Assembly (NCBI GenBank): GCA_023374045.1
Contig: CM041777.1
Location: 89,398,300-89,462,299, forward strand
Direction: 5' to 3'
DNA: 64,000 nucleotides
DNA from: Limonium bicolor
Lineage: Eukaryota; Streptophyta; Magnoliopsida; Caryophyllales; Plumbaginaceae
Positions 1-10,966 of the stretch are shown here, in pieces. The stretch's first letter is position 1. Every line of letters starts with the position of its first letter. Made by a program: the position numbers and the translations under genes. The notes below the pieces were generated by a model that ran no database searches, had not been told where the DNA came from, and saw nothing but the letters and a program-made list of their open reading frames with translations.

Positions 1-831
1 CATGAATGGTGTGTTGAAGATGGTTCGCTTGCTGCCCGTGACAGCAATTGTGGAGAGCACACTGTACAAGCTTATTGATTATTTCCGGGATAACTTGGAA
101 ACGTACTGCACAAAGGAATAGCGGATCGATTTTTTACAAGCAACTGCTTGAAAGGGTTAACGAAACCAAATCCTATCGAACTATCACCGTGTGGTTGTCA
201 TTGATTCGATGGATTTGGTATTCGAGGTCGTTGACAACGGTGATGCCACCCTACTAAGCGAGACAAAGGAAATTCGTTGTCCGAATCAACGAAAGACTAT
301 GTGAATGTGGGAGTGGCAGCCTTTAAGTACCCCTGTTCACACGTTATGGCTGTTTTTGTTCCAGCACCACACTTGATTGGAAGAACTATGTTCATAGCGT
401 TTACAGACTTGATACGATGATACAGGCATATCAGGAGAACAAATTTGTTCCTTTAGGTAACCAAGGCAACTGGCCTTCGTATGTCGGCCTCACTGTGGTT
501 CCTGACCCAAATGATGCGTACAGTCAGAGGACGTCCAACATTTTCACGTATTCCAAATGAGATGGACGAGGCGTATGAACGTGAAAGACGAAGGTGCGGG
601 TTGTGTCGACAACGGGGACATATTAGGAGAAACTGCCCAAATGCTAGTTTGATTGAAGAAATATCTATTGTCAATCCTTTTTTTTTAGTTACCAACTGCT
701 CCTGCTTTGACAGTCGTGCCTTTAGCAAGCACCCAAAAGAATGTAACGGAATGTATTGTATTTCAATAAAATTAGGTGTGCCTACTTCGGTGATTGGTGG
801 TGTTAACCATGGTCTTACTTCGATCATGTAA
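1..831 (+). pseudogene. Mutator-like (MULE/MuDR) transposase, C-terminal part, decayed
   Basis: Read across frames, this stretch resembles the C-terminal third of a plant MULE transposase. Around 302-355 is a SWIM-type zinc finger (CxC then PCSHVMAV) with a frameshift between its two halves. Next comes the usual region with PVY/VHSVYRLDTM and VPDPNDA. From about 535 lies the linker GRPTFSRIPNEMDE, and a CCHC knuckle (CGLCRQRGHIRRNC) is at 595-642. In the family the SWIM and CCHC modules follow the DDE catalytic core, which would lie left of the window. At least three frame changes and early stops (near 118 and 255) make it non-functional. The order and wording of the motifs make the family call firm; the exact end is not clear. 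Confidence 0.8.
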
Positions 832-1019
832 ATAATCATGCATCACTATATGTATTCATTATTATTAAGGGAAGTACAATGTTTATTGAATTATAGAAGC
901 CCCCAATGAATGGAGCACACAACAGTGGTCATTACTACGGAAGAGCATCATCGTACAGTGAGTTATATGACAAACATACTTAAAACTGCCAATAATTTGT
1001 CATTGTTTTATGACCATAA
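832..1019. other. No gene seen between MULE tail and small-domain copy A
   Basis: AT-rich, with no open frame or repeat I can recognise. It may be the 3' untranslated part of the MULE transposase gene. Confidence 0.4.
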
Positions 1020-1377
1020 TTAACCATCTACCTTCGGCTCATATTCCACCAGAAGCTGAATCATACCCATGTGTTGCTTGTTGTTTATGTAGTTTTCACA
1101 CCATAAGACGCACGTCTTCGTCATTTGCGATTACCATCTGGCTCCAGAAAGGCACTGGGAGAGGAAACATCATTTTTCGGAAGACAATGGACGTTGGAAC
1201 AAACTTCTCATTGCCACAATCAAGGTTACACTCAACTAGGAATTTGAAATAGTTGAAGTCAATGAAATCTGTAATCGTGAGACGACGCGTTGTGCCGTAG
1301 TCGGTTGGTTCGAAGTAAAAGCCAGAATCATCAAAGGATGGGATGTGGTGCATGTACATCATACAGGGAATAAACAT
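1020..1377 (-). pseudogene. PB1-like small domain, copy A (MULE N-terminus-like)
   Basis: Starts at an ATG at 1377 and runs 93 codons to a stop at 1096. A one-base shift just before that stop restores a conserved tail (ENYINNKQHMGMIQLLVEYE) ending at 1020-1022. The N-terminus has FDDSGFYFEPTD; the C-terminal half has PVPFWSQMVIANDEDVRLMV. This pattern (Pro/Trp, then ND.DV..M, then a hydrophobic strand) resembles the PB1-like N-terminal domain of plant MULE transposases. It is the only one of five related copies here on the minus strand. Homology to the other copies is seen directly; the link to MULE is inferred from the motif and from the adjacent transposase tail. Confidence 0.55.
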
Positions 1378-1518
1378 TTTAGATGTAAAACTTTAAGTGG
1401 AGGGTGTAATGGCAATGGTTTATACATCATAAAACTTCAAGGGCGACTGAGTTATTTATGGACGTTGGCACGGCCTTTGGTCGGGACCGGTTGAGTTTAT
1501 ACACCTCATACAGTCTAA

Positions 1519-1870
1519 TAGCATCTTACCTTCTCGTAGTATCTTATCCCATACAGTGATACCATCTTATCATGTTCCAATTTGCTAGACTCTGGTTGAT
1601 GGTGGGTTTCGGACGCATATGAGATTTGTTAGATTTCCTTGGATAAATATGAGAATATTTTTTTTACTGCCACAACTTTTGGTTGCATCTTGTGCTCAAT
1701 TCGTGGCTCCTCCTCCATGTGTACTTTTTTATCAAGTGCTGTCTACTCGAAGCATCTTTAATAAGCTTCATCAACGTGTATCAATTACATACAGGACACT
1801 GAGTTCACAGCTTCCCTATTCCTTTCTGGTAGCCTATGGTTTTCACATTGTCCTTTTGTAGGTGTGTCTG
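1519..1870 (+). pseudogene. PB1-like small domain, copy E (most decayed)
   Basis: The segment around 1770-1860 encodes ITYRTLSSQLPYSFLVAYGF, which aligns with IIYRSLAYSFPTPFWELMYI of copy B, and the DNA is also similar. Upstream, AGCATCTTACCTT (near 1520) is repeated before copy B (near 2900), so the duplication included 5' flanking DNA. The acidic DV..M motif is lost. I treat it as a relic of the same small gene. Confidence 0.4.
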
Positions 1871-2189
1871 TAACTCTAGTTTGAAATTGATTCATGTACT
1901 TTTCATAAGGCAGTCCTCTATTTACGAGTTTTCAGGACTACAACACTCTACTTCTTTGTGTTGTCCTGTCATTTACACTACAAGTACTTCGATGGACACC
2001 ATGTGACTTATCTTTACACTGCTCACACGTTATTCAGTAAATGGAGAATGACAACTCCATATGTTATTGTTGAACACTATTTTGACTGTACCATGTACTC
2101 TTACTCTTTTCACTTTCCGTTCAGTTCTCCTTCCTATAATAATGGAAATCTTGCTTAACAAAACCTGCATTAGCTCCCCTTCTTCTACC

Positions 2190-2672
2190 CTTTGTAATGG
2201 ATCTACCGTGTATCTTGTGTGTGCATGTTACCCCCCCCCCCTCTTTTGATGAGACTGGATTTTATTTTGAAAGACAATCAAATTCACGTTTTATTGATTT
2301 CGATATTCACTGGTCAATAACATACCAACAACTGAACAACTGCGTGGGGAATTCCTTAAGGTCATGTGTTGCAAGGAACTGCATCGTGCACACCATAATG
2401 CACAGACTCCTGCTTGAGTCTCCCCCAGATGTCGCATGGACTCCGCTCCTCATTCGAACGACCATGATGTACAGCAGATGATACAAATGTTTGATGGAAA
2501 CCGTGATGTCTATGGCAACAGAATGGAGATTTCGGTAACCTATTCGCTCGCTCCTCCAGTTCTTGTTAACAACTCAGACTCAGAGACTTCAACAGAAGAG
2601 ACTGTAGAAGACGAAGGCAATAGTGACACCTCAGGTTGTGACACAGATGACGATGGGGAAGTAGATGATTAG
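2190..2672 (+). pseudogene. PB1-like small domain, copy D with acidic tail
   Basis: The first frame (start near 2197) reads MDLPC... then FDETGFYFE, matching FDDSGFYFE of copy A. A frameshift near 2445 leads into a second frame with ND.DVQQMIQMFDGN, a hydrophobic strand (RMEISVTY), and an Asp/Glu/Ser-rich tail ending at 2672. The tail resembles the acidic linker that follows the PB1-like domain in many MULE transposases. A run of ten C at about 2231-2240 lies inside the first frame. Confidence 0.5.
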
Positions 2673-3020
2673 TGATGTGTTGTGTTTGAATGTAAGGTCA
2701 TCACCGTTGTAACTGCTAGATTTTTAAGTTGCAAATAAAACGTTTAAGATCAGTTAGAAGTCCATACTGCATTACTTGGTCAATACACAACAAGCACACA
2801 CACACTTCATTTCCATTCATTCATTTCATGAATTATACAAACTAGAGTTTAAGATAAGCATTCAACACGAAACAATATCGTATAAGCCCAAGTAGCATAG
2901 CATCTTACCTTTTCTCCTATCCAATAAAAGAGCTTTGTATGGACCTTATCAATCACAGAATCTTATATTGAAGGAATGTGATACAAGGCGTATCGATGCT
3001 ATCCTTAACTAAGGTAGCAT
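2673..3020. other. Spacer between copies D and B
   Basis: No open frame. It contains AGCATCTTACCTT near 2900, shared with the upstream of copy E, and a short CA repeat near 2790-2800. It probably holds the 5' flank of copy B. Confidence 0.4.
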
Positions 3021-3028
3021 TATAAAAG
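3021..3028 (+). promoter_or_regulatory. TATA box candidate of copy B
   Basis: TATAAAAG, 70 bases upstream of the ATG at 3098. Copy C has the same octamer at 5102-5109 before its ATG, which supports it as a retained core promoter element. Confidence 0.5.
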
Positions 3029-3097
3029 GAAGACAAACCTTCGAGAGTTCCGACCATTAACAAATCAGTTCCTTACCATTTCATCTACTCGCCAAAA

Positions 3098-3437
3098 ATG
3101 AATCTACCAATTAGATTGTTCGTAGATTACACTCACATGGTGGATAGGTTCGGCTTCAACTTCCGTCCAACAGACACATCGCAGATATTTGATCTTGAAT
3201 TGCAATTCATTCATTTTTGAAGCACTGATGTTTATAATCCGTCAATGTCTGGGTCTAAGTAGCAATACTTGTCGTGCGATTACAATAATATACAGATCAT
3301 TGGCCTACAGCTTCCCTACACCATTCTGGGAGCTAATGTATATCACTGAAGATGCAGATGTAGAGGCGATGGTGGAAAATTACATGGACTACATCGAGCA
3401 TATTGATAGGATTCAAATCCTAGTTCAGTTCGACTAA
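3098..3437 (+). pseudogene. PB1-like small domain, copy B (one frameshift)
   Basis: From ATG 3098 the frame encodes MNLPIRLF...FGFNFRPTD and stops after about 40 codons. The following frame (3189-3437) continues with SFPTPFWELMYITEDADVEA, then MVENYMDYIEHIDRIQILV. Together they match copy A end to end with one frameshift. It ends without an acidic tail. Function unknown; the fold resembles the PB1-like N-terminal domain of MULE transposases. Confidence 0.55.
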
Positions 3438-3682
3438 TGACATTAAGTGTCGAGCGAACAAAATGCAACAAAATCATTAAGTACGAACTGTGGATGGTGT
3501 TGTACTATTTATCAATAGTTTTGGAATAAGGCAACGACAGACGTCATTGCTTACGCATTTGTTTGTTTTAAGCAAAATGCACACACTGTCGAATACATAA
3601 CAATACAAAACTCTTATTATAATAAATGATATCCATCATTGTTTTTTAACAAATACGCACTAAGAAAACAAACATTACGTTA
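3438..3682. other. Spacer before the 191-bp array
   Basis: AT-rich, no open frame recognised. Confidence 0.4.
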
Positions 3683-5019
3683 CACAACGGTGTGTGTATG
3701 TAATACTACATACACACCAAATTTGGAACACAACGGGAATCATTTGGTAGTCCAAACTGTACGCGCAAAGTAGCACCCGAGTGCAGTTTTTTATAATGCA
3801 GTTTTTGCGTTGCGTGGGACTTTGACCATTGTTCTTGATAGGTTGCTGCTGTCCGCTGGCCACCATTTTTTGACACAACGGTGTGTGTATGTAATACTAC
3901 ATACACACCAAATTTGGAACACAACGGGAATCATTTGGTAGTCCAAACTGTACGCGCAAAGTAGCACCCGAGTGCAGTTTTTTATAATGCAGTTTTTGCG
4001 TTGCGTGGGACTTTGACCATTGTTCTTGATAGGTTTCTGCTGTCCGCTGGCCACCATTTTTTGACACAACGGTGTGTGTATGTAATACTACATACACACC
4101 AAATTTGGAACACAACGGGAATCATTTGGTAGTCCAAACTGTACGCGCAAAGTAGCACCCGAGTGCAGTTTTTTATAATGCAGTTTTTGCGTTGCGTGGG
4201 ACTTTGACCATTGTTCTTAATAGGTTTCTGTTGTCCGTTGGCCACCATTTTTTGACACAACGGTGTGTGTATGTAATACTACATATACACCAAATTTGGA
4301 ACACAACGGGAATCATTTGGTAGTCCAAACTGTACGCGCAAAGTAGCACCCGAGTGCAGTTTTTTATAATGCAGTTTTTGCGTTGGGTGGGACTTTGACC
4401 ATTGTTCTTAATAGGTTGCTGTTGTCCGTTGGCCACCATTTTTTGACACAACGGTTTGTGTATGTAATACTACATACACACCAAATTTGGAACACAACGG
4501 GAATCATTTGGTAGTCCAAACTGTACGCGCAAAGTAGCACCCGAGTGCAGTTTTTTATAATGCAGTTTTTGCGTTGCGTAGGACTTTGACCATTGTTCTT
4601 GATAGGTTGCTGCTGTCCGCTGGCCACCATTTTTTGACACAACGGTGTGTGTATGTAATACTACATACACACCAAATTTGGAACACAACGGGAATCATTT
4701 GGTAGTCCAAACTGTACACGCAAAGTAGCATCCGAGTGCAGTTTTTTATAATGCAGTTTTTGCGTTGCGTGGGACTTTGACCATTGTTCTTGATAGGTTG
4801 CTGCTGTCCGCTGGCCACCATTTTTTGACACAACGGTGTGTGTATGTAATACTACATACACACCAAATTTGGAACACAACGGGAATCATTTGGTAGTCCA
4901 AACTGTACGCGCAAAGTAGCACCCGAGTGCAGTTTTTTATAATGCAGTTTTTGCGTTGGGTGGGACTTTGACCATTGTTCTTAATAGGTTGCTACTGTAT
5001 GTTGGCCACCTTTGTACCC
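3683..5019. repeat. Seven-copy 191-bp tandem repeat (satellite-like)
   Basis: Units begin with CACAACGG at 3683, 3874, 4065, 4256, 4447, 4638 and 4829, exactly 191 bp apart, and differ by only a few substitutions. The last unit diverges after about 4990. Each unit carries an inverted repeat GTGTGTATGTA-ATAC-TACATACACAC; units 4 and 5 each have one arm change. Several short frames run through the array on the minus strand, but 191 is not a multiple of three and the frames simply follow the repeat, so I read it as non-coding. It ends about 80 bp before the TATA box of copy C. Confidence 0.95.
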
Positions 5020-5101
5020 GTTGGATAATAGATGTTGAATTATCCGTTGGACTATCCGTTGATGTAGCCGTTGGGCGTGTCAGTGACCGTTAAAATTGTC
5101 T

Positions 5102-5109
5102 TATAAAAG
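5102..5109 (+). promoter_or_regulatory. TATA box candidate of copy C
   Basis: TATAAAAG followed by GGGG, 104 bases upstream of ATG 5213. The 191-bp array ends just upstream. Short CCGTTGG motifs occur three to four times between them (5028-5075). Confidence 0.55.
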
Positions 5110-5212
5110 GGGGTACCAGTCTCCAACTTATTCATCCGTAACTACCTACTACCAATATCTTTCTACTCCCACCTTCCGCATCTAACCCGAAAATTGAGTC
5201 TCAAAACGTCCA

Positions 5213-5870
5213 ATGGAGTTTCCTTTCAGTTTGCACGTTAACTATGTACCTATTTTCGGTCGTCATGGTGCACAGTTCGAGCGAGGGGTGGGACATAGCC
5301 GTATACAAATCAGTATGTCATATCCTAATAATCTGCGTACTTTACAACGACGAGTAGTTCGTGCTCTATAGTCCCTCCTTGGCAGGATAAACATAGCAAC
5401 AATGGTGTATTTGGGGCTGGAGGGCGACTACGAGTGGACCTTCATTCATGTACGAACTGATGCAGCAGTCCGCCGGATGATGGAAAATTATATGGAGTAT
5501 AATGATTTCATAGAACATATTCCATTACTTATTATCTATGATCCGATTGAGTCAGATGATGATGACTTTCAACAACAAGAGAGAATTTATGAGATGCGAC
5601 GTAACGTAATAGGACAGCGAATAGAGAGACAAAGGTTTGGCAATAATTAGGTTACTTCTTATTGTGTAATTTGTTTAGAAAACTAGTTAGCGTATCTAGG
5701 GAGACGACCCATCTCAGTTACCACCAATGGCCAGGGCTTTGCCGGAAGAGTATAGTGAAGTTTACCACTCGGATGATAGCGAAAATACTGATTAGTATGA
5801 AGATGGTTCCTATTATGAGTGAGGGTCTTGCATATAGCAAGCACGTAATAGTCTACAATAAATAATTGTT
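5213..5870 (+). pseudogene. PB1-like small domain, copy C (one in-frame stop) with acidic tail
   Basis: ATG 5213 opens a frame continuous to 5650 except for one TAG at 5369-5371. The C-terminal half reads EWTFIHVRTDAAVRRMMENY then IPLLIIYDP, matching copies A and B. A DDDD stretch and a basic region (MRRNVIGQRIERQR) follow. Further downstream (about 5740-5820) another frame has SEVYHSDDSENTD and YEDGSYYE, a second acidic segment broken by stops. This is the best preserved copy: only one nonsense codon separates it from an open frame of about 145 codons. If that codon is a sequencing error or a short intron, the gene could be live. Confidence 0.55.
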
Positions 5871-6314
5871 GTTGTTAAGTCGTTGTGTAACATGAAGAGG
5901 TATTTTTACTCGTCATTCAATATAACAATGACGGATGTCATTTACTAGAAGTGAAGTTTTATATAAATTACTGGTTGTCTATGTTCCGCATCGTGCATCT
6001 TTTTGTAAGTCTTGTTTGAAATCCAGGAGCACACGAAACTGTAGGAATACACGCACAACAAATTACATGTAAAACGGATGTCGATTACTTGGTACAAAAA
6101 ATGATCAAAGTTAGCACCTGCATGCAGTTTTTAACAAAATAAAGATCTTCAACTCCTTTTCAAGTTGGGAGATGAATTCTTTTTACTCAAACAAAATAAA
6201 TGATACGAGTGCAGAGTTCAAACAGTAAATCCTAGTCCACGTTTTCAGTTGCATCAGTGCACATAAGTAAATAAAATACATTAGTCTGGAACAAAGCACA
6301 CACTATGTAACAAC
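5871..6314. other. Intergenic; contains a diverged 191-bp-type monomer
   Basis: No gene seen. About 6070-6130 resembles the central part of the 191-bp unit (GTTAGCACC..CATGCAGTTTTT against AGTAGCACCCGAGTGCAGTT). Confidence 0.4.
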
Positions 6315-9300
6315 CTATGGAGGAGAACCGAATGTGAAATCAGCATTATAATATCGGGGGTTCCTAGTCCTAGAATTTTGGCCTCTCAACCACATTTGGT
6401 TTGCTTGCGTGGTGGGTGGTGTGCTGGATTGATCAGGCTGAGTTTGAGAAGGCCCGGTCACCTGGATGATGTCAGCAGGTGCGAACGATGGAGCACCCAT
6501 TACCCTTGCAGGGCCCTCACCAGGTGTGGGCATGTTTGTCCAGTCCATCTGCCCAAGGTGAAGGTGGTAGCGTCGTACGTGGTACGGTTTGTCCTGGGTG
6601 TGGCTGCAGTGGGTGGAGTGGGTACAGTGGGAGTAGTGGGCACAGTGGGTGCAGTGTGCGACGACCCTGCCCCAGCATCAAAATGTGTCCCGAAATCATG
6701 TGGCAACTGACCCACCACCGTATCGACATATGAAGAGGGTACCGGAGCGTACGTACCTAGTGTAAGTGTATTTGACACAGGCAGTATGACCGGCCGATAT
6801 CCGTCCACGTCGGGGTGTCCCGCCTGCTGTGGGTCCGCTACCTGGTGTGGCTCCTGTGCCTGGTGTGGCTCCTCTGCATGCTGTGGCACCACTACCAGAC
6901 CTTGCTGATTCTCGGCCTCCATAGGTTCTGCCAGACGACGCGGCCCTCTTCGTCTTTGACTGTAACGGCCGGTTTCTTCCTGACTGCTCGGGGAGGAGGG
7001 TTATCGTGTATGACATATGCAGGGTATTGAATGTCCATCATTGGAGGTGCCTGACTACTCAAGTCCTGCTCAATGTGGCCAACTCTATGGTAGTGGCCGA
7101 CATCAGGGTCTGAGAAACCTGTGACGCAAAATCCCTAACACCCTGGTCTACTGGAATTCGCTGCAACTGCTCTAGCGTGCTTGCCTATACATGCATGTCA
7201 TCGTATCAAGTTAAGAATATATTATACAAAAAAAAATACAACGATCAAATTGAGCAGATGACACTTACAGTGATCACATTTCGTCTACTCTCCTCGTGAT
7301 ACCGGCCACCGAGTGCTGTCGATACCAAACCATGTAAGCGCTCCTCAAATCGAGTGGGGTACTATGGGGTAGCTGTGCAGTGGAATCTGATACTGCTGTC
7401 TTTCTGACCACATACGCAGGTAGTCGCTGAAGATCTCCCACCACTTAGCGTCGGTCCTCCCGGACCTTGTACTAACGTGCAGGTAATCACAATCAAGGGG
7501 AGGATTCGGTATTGGTTGGTCCACCCCAAATGTCACAACACCCGATCAGCCTGAGACCTTCCACCACATTGAAGTGGATGACAAAGACACGAACCACAAT
7601 TGTTGAGGATTAGGTGATCTTTCACCATACGGTTGCCAAATCCACTACATATGCACACAATATGTTTATTAGACTTTTATTAGTAAAAAGAACCTATCCA
7701 GGAAAAAAGATCTCACCTCTCTCTGCGTGGGTGGAATATGCAGTGTCTAGGTACGCACGAGCAGAGTGGAAATCAATGTTGCATAACTTCCCATTGTATC
7801 TGCAATGAACAAAAAAGTTATCCAAATATAAGGACTATAACATTACTAATATAGGGAAAATTAGTTTCAAGCTTTTACCTGTAAGCTAGGGGAAGATCAG
7901 GTGGTGGGTCATCAAGTTCCTCGGACGAAAATGAGGTAGGCGTTCATACGCCCATACAGTCAGCAACTTGCTACTACAACCATTTATACATGTTGAATCA
8001 TACTTGGTAGCATTGCACATCTCTCTGTAGAGATGCACATAAAAAGCGGAGCCCCAACTTATCGTACCAGCCCTGACAAAGTCTCTAGGGAGTAATAGGT
8101 ATGGTCAACTCTGCGCATCTACGCATGCTCCATTCGCATTAGGAAACAAAAGGCCACCAACAATCATTCGAAGCATGAATGCCCTCGCATGCTGCTCGTG
8201 GTATGAGGGTCAAGAAGATGAAAATCTGGTCAGTCTCCACAAATCTAGAGGCAAGCCAATTTATGGGGATTTGGTTGCCTCTACGGGTGGGTGTACATCC
8301 CCAGAAGCTCCATGCAGACTGCATTCACATCAGGTATATTCGTGGTAGAACATAATGAGTAGCCATCCACCGGTAGCCCGAACAGGACATGAACATCCTC
8401 AAGTGTGATGGTGACCTCACCAAACGGCATAAGAAAAGTGTGCGTCTCTGGACGCCACCTCTCTCTATCAAAGCACTAACGAGCCCTCTACTTGTGGTAA
8501 GTCCCAACGCACAAACTTTGAACAAACCAACACCATCATGTATGGTGCAATAGAAGCATGCGGAACCTGAGCCTTCCAATTGATCGGGTTCTTAGGGTAC
8601 GGTTTCTATAAGGTTCGTACCTGAGATATAAAACATACATTATAAAACAAATAAATTAATAATAATAAAGCTACATTATACTTAACGAATTACATTTATA
8701 ATTATAAAACTACATTATAAAGCTACATGTGTAGTAGCAAGGTTAGATTATCATTATAAATATACGATATAATTAAAAAAATTGTATTTATATTACAAAG
8801 ATACATTAACAAATTATATAGATTACTATTATAAAGCTAAATTCTAATTAGATTAACTACATTGTTAATCAAGCCTATATAATAATTATAATGAAGTTAA
8901 ATTATAACTATAAAGCAACATTATACTTAACGAATTACATTTATAATTAAAAAACTACATTATAAAGCTACATTGTAGTAGCAAGGTTAGATTATCATTA
9001 TAATTAATAATAACAAAGAGACATTATCTTTAACGGAATTATACACATTATTATTATAAAGCTACATTCTAATTAATAACCTACATTGTTAATAATTTCT
9101 AAATTATACTTAAAAATAAGTTAGATACAATTACATAACTACAATATAATTAACAAATTACATTTATATTATAAAACTACATTATAAAGCTACATTCTAA
9201 TGTCAAGGTTAGATTATATTTATAAATATATATGTATAATTAAGAATTTAATTTATAATTACATACTACAATATGGTTAACGAAAAATATATAGATTATT

Positions 9301-10597
9301 ATTATAAAGCTACATTCTAATTAAATAAACGTTTTGGGTTACTCATCCGACATTCTAATTAAATAACTACAAAATGTTAATCATGTCTACATTATAATTA
9401 TAAAGAAATTAGATTACAATAATAAAGCTACAATATAATTAACGACTTACATTTATAATTATAAAAATACATTATAAAGCTACATTGTAGTATCAAGGTT
9501 AGATTATCATCATAATATACGATATAATTAACAAATTGTATTTATACTTACAAAGATACATTATCGTTAACGAAAATTAATAGATTATTATTTTAAATTT
9601 ATAATTAGAAAACTACATTATAATCTACATTCTAATATCAAGGTTAGATTATGATTATAAATGTACGAGATAACTAACAATTTTATTTATAATTACAACC
9701 TACATTATCATTAACGAAAAATAATAAATTATTATTATAAATTTATAATTATAAAACTATATTAAAAAGCTGCATTCTAATATCAAGGTTAGACTATGAT
9801 TAATGTACGATAACTAACAATTTTATTTATAATTACAAGCTACATATGAAAAATATATAAAGAAATTATTATTAATTTATAATTATAAAACTACATTATA
9901 AAGCTACATTCTAATGTCAAGGTTAGATTATAATTATAATATACGATATAATTAAGAAATTTAATTTATAATTACATACTACAATATGGTTAACGAAAAT
10001 ATATAGATTATTATTATAAAGCTACATTCTAATTAAATAAACGTTACTCATCTCGACATCCTAATTAAATAAACTACAAAATGTTAATCATGTCTACATT
10101 ATAATTATAAAGAAATTAGATTACAATTATAAAGCTACAATATAATTATTAACCTACATTCTAATTAAATAAACTACAATGTTAATCAATTCGTAATATT
10201 AATATAATGTTATATTACACTTACAAATCTACATTAATTTACAAAATTTATTAAAAATTATAAAGTTACATTGTAATTAAATAGTACAATGTTAATCATT
10301 TCTACATTCTAATTATAAAACTACCATACGATTAACGAAATAAATTTATCATTACAAAACTACATTCTAATTTCACTCAAATAATTCACAACTCTAACAC
10401 ATAATCAATAATATAACACTAAGATAAAGTAATTAACACTAAACAAAATTTTAAAAATTATACTAATTCAAAAACAAAAAAAAACTAACCTCATCTGCAG
10501 ACGCATAAGCTGCAGAAATATGGGTCGTCTGCAGGCTAAACGGTTGATTCTCGACCGGTCCCTGCGCATTGAACACTTGATAATGCCCCTGATCCAT
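6315..10597 (-). pseudogene. Plant mobile domain (PMD, MAIN-like/aminotransferase-like) gene, decayed
   Basis: Exon 1 is 10490-10597 (36 codons from ATG, MDQGHYQVF...) with a GT donor. Exon 2 starts at 8620 after a TATATCTCAG acceptor and holds the family signature [20 protein letters not shown], then [13 protein letters not shown]. About 8100-7900 has GTISWGSAF..HLYREMC and VWAYERLPHFRP. A small exon at about 7710-7808 and one at about 7545-7340 (QPIPNPPL, GRTDAKWWEIFSDYLRMW) match the rest of the domain. 6315-7000 encodes a Pro/Thr/Gln-rich tail typical of these proteins. Frameshifts are visible near 8530, 8470, 8290 and 6520. PMD genes are often mobilised by MULE and Gypsy elements, which fits the setting. 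The family call is firm; loss of function is likely. Confidence 0.8.
8640..10385. repeat. AT-rich degenerate tandem repeats filling PMD intron 1
   Basis: Recurrent blocks of TACATTATAAAGCTACATT.. and AAGGTTAGATTAT. The second occurs at about 8739, 8983, 9204, 9495, 9640, 9785 and 9919, suggesting a unit near 145 bp with some double-length spacing. No open frames. It lies wholly between the exon 1 donor (10489) and the exon 2 acceptor (8621). Confidence 0.8.
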
Positions 10598-10860
10598 GGT
10601 TTGTTCAAAATCAGTTAATCGACAGATTGGGGGGTGGACTAGTTGTGGGTGTGGAGGAGAAATACTTGTAAATGTAAATTGGAATGGATTTTGAGAGGGA
10701 GAGAAGTAAAAATGGAGGAAATGGTGGTGGAAGAGGAAGAAGAGAAGCGGGGATGAAGAAGGGAGGAAATCGGCGACGAAGAAGAGAGGAAAGCGGCGAG
10801 GAAGAAGAAATGAAGAAGAAAGAATGAGCGGTGTGTATCTCTTACACGCTAGGTTATACA
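10598..10860 (-). promoter_or_regulatory. Probable 5' leader of the PMD gene
   Basis: Read on the minus strand this is rich in CTT/TCC runs, as in plant 5' untranslated leaders, and it abuts the ATG at 10597. No clear TATA box was identified. Confidence 0.35.
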
Positions 10861-10881
10861 GATTTGAAGATTATGAAGGTG

Positions 10882-10929
10882 GCGCACACTGCAAATCAGT
10901 CAGCCAGGAGGCTGACTTGCTGTGTGCGC
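10882..10929. repeat. Hairpin unit 1 of a tandem pair
   Basis: 48 bp: outer arms GCGCACAC/GTGTGCGC, inner arms GTCAGCC/GGCTGAC, loop AGGA, internal loops of 9 and 5 bases. Confidence 0.85.
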
Positions 10930-10966
10930 TTCCTTCACAAACGAGAAAAAAAAAATTGCAAACGAG

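Noticed and set aside
453..839. 128-codon minus-strand frame
   Set aside because: It is the antisense of the MULE linker and zinc knuckle, which fit the plus strand.
3675..4879. A series of similar 72- and 92-codon minus-strand frames
   Set aside because: They are by-products of the 191-bp tandem repeat, start anew in each unit, and have no recognisable domain.
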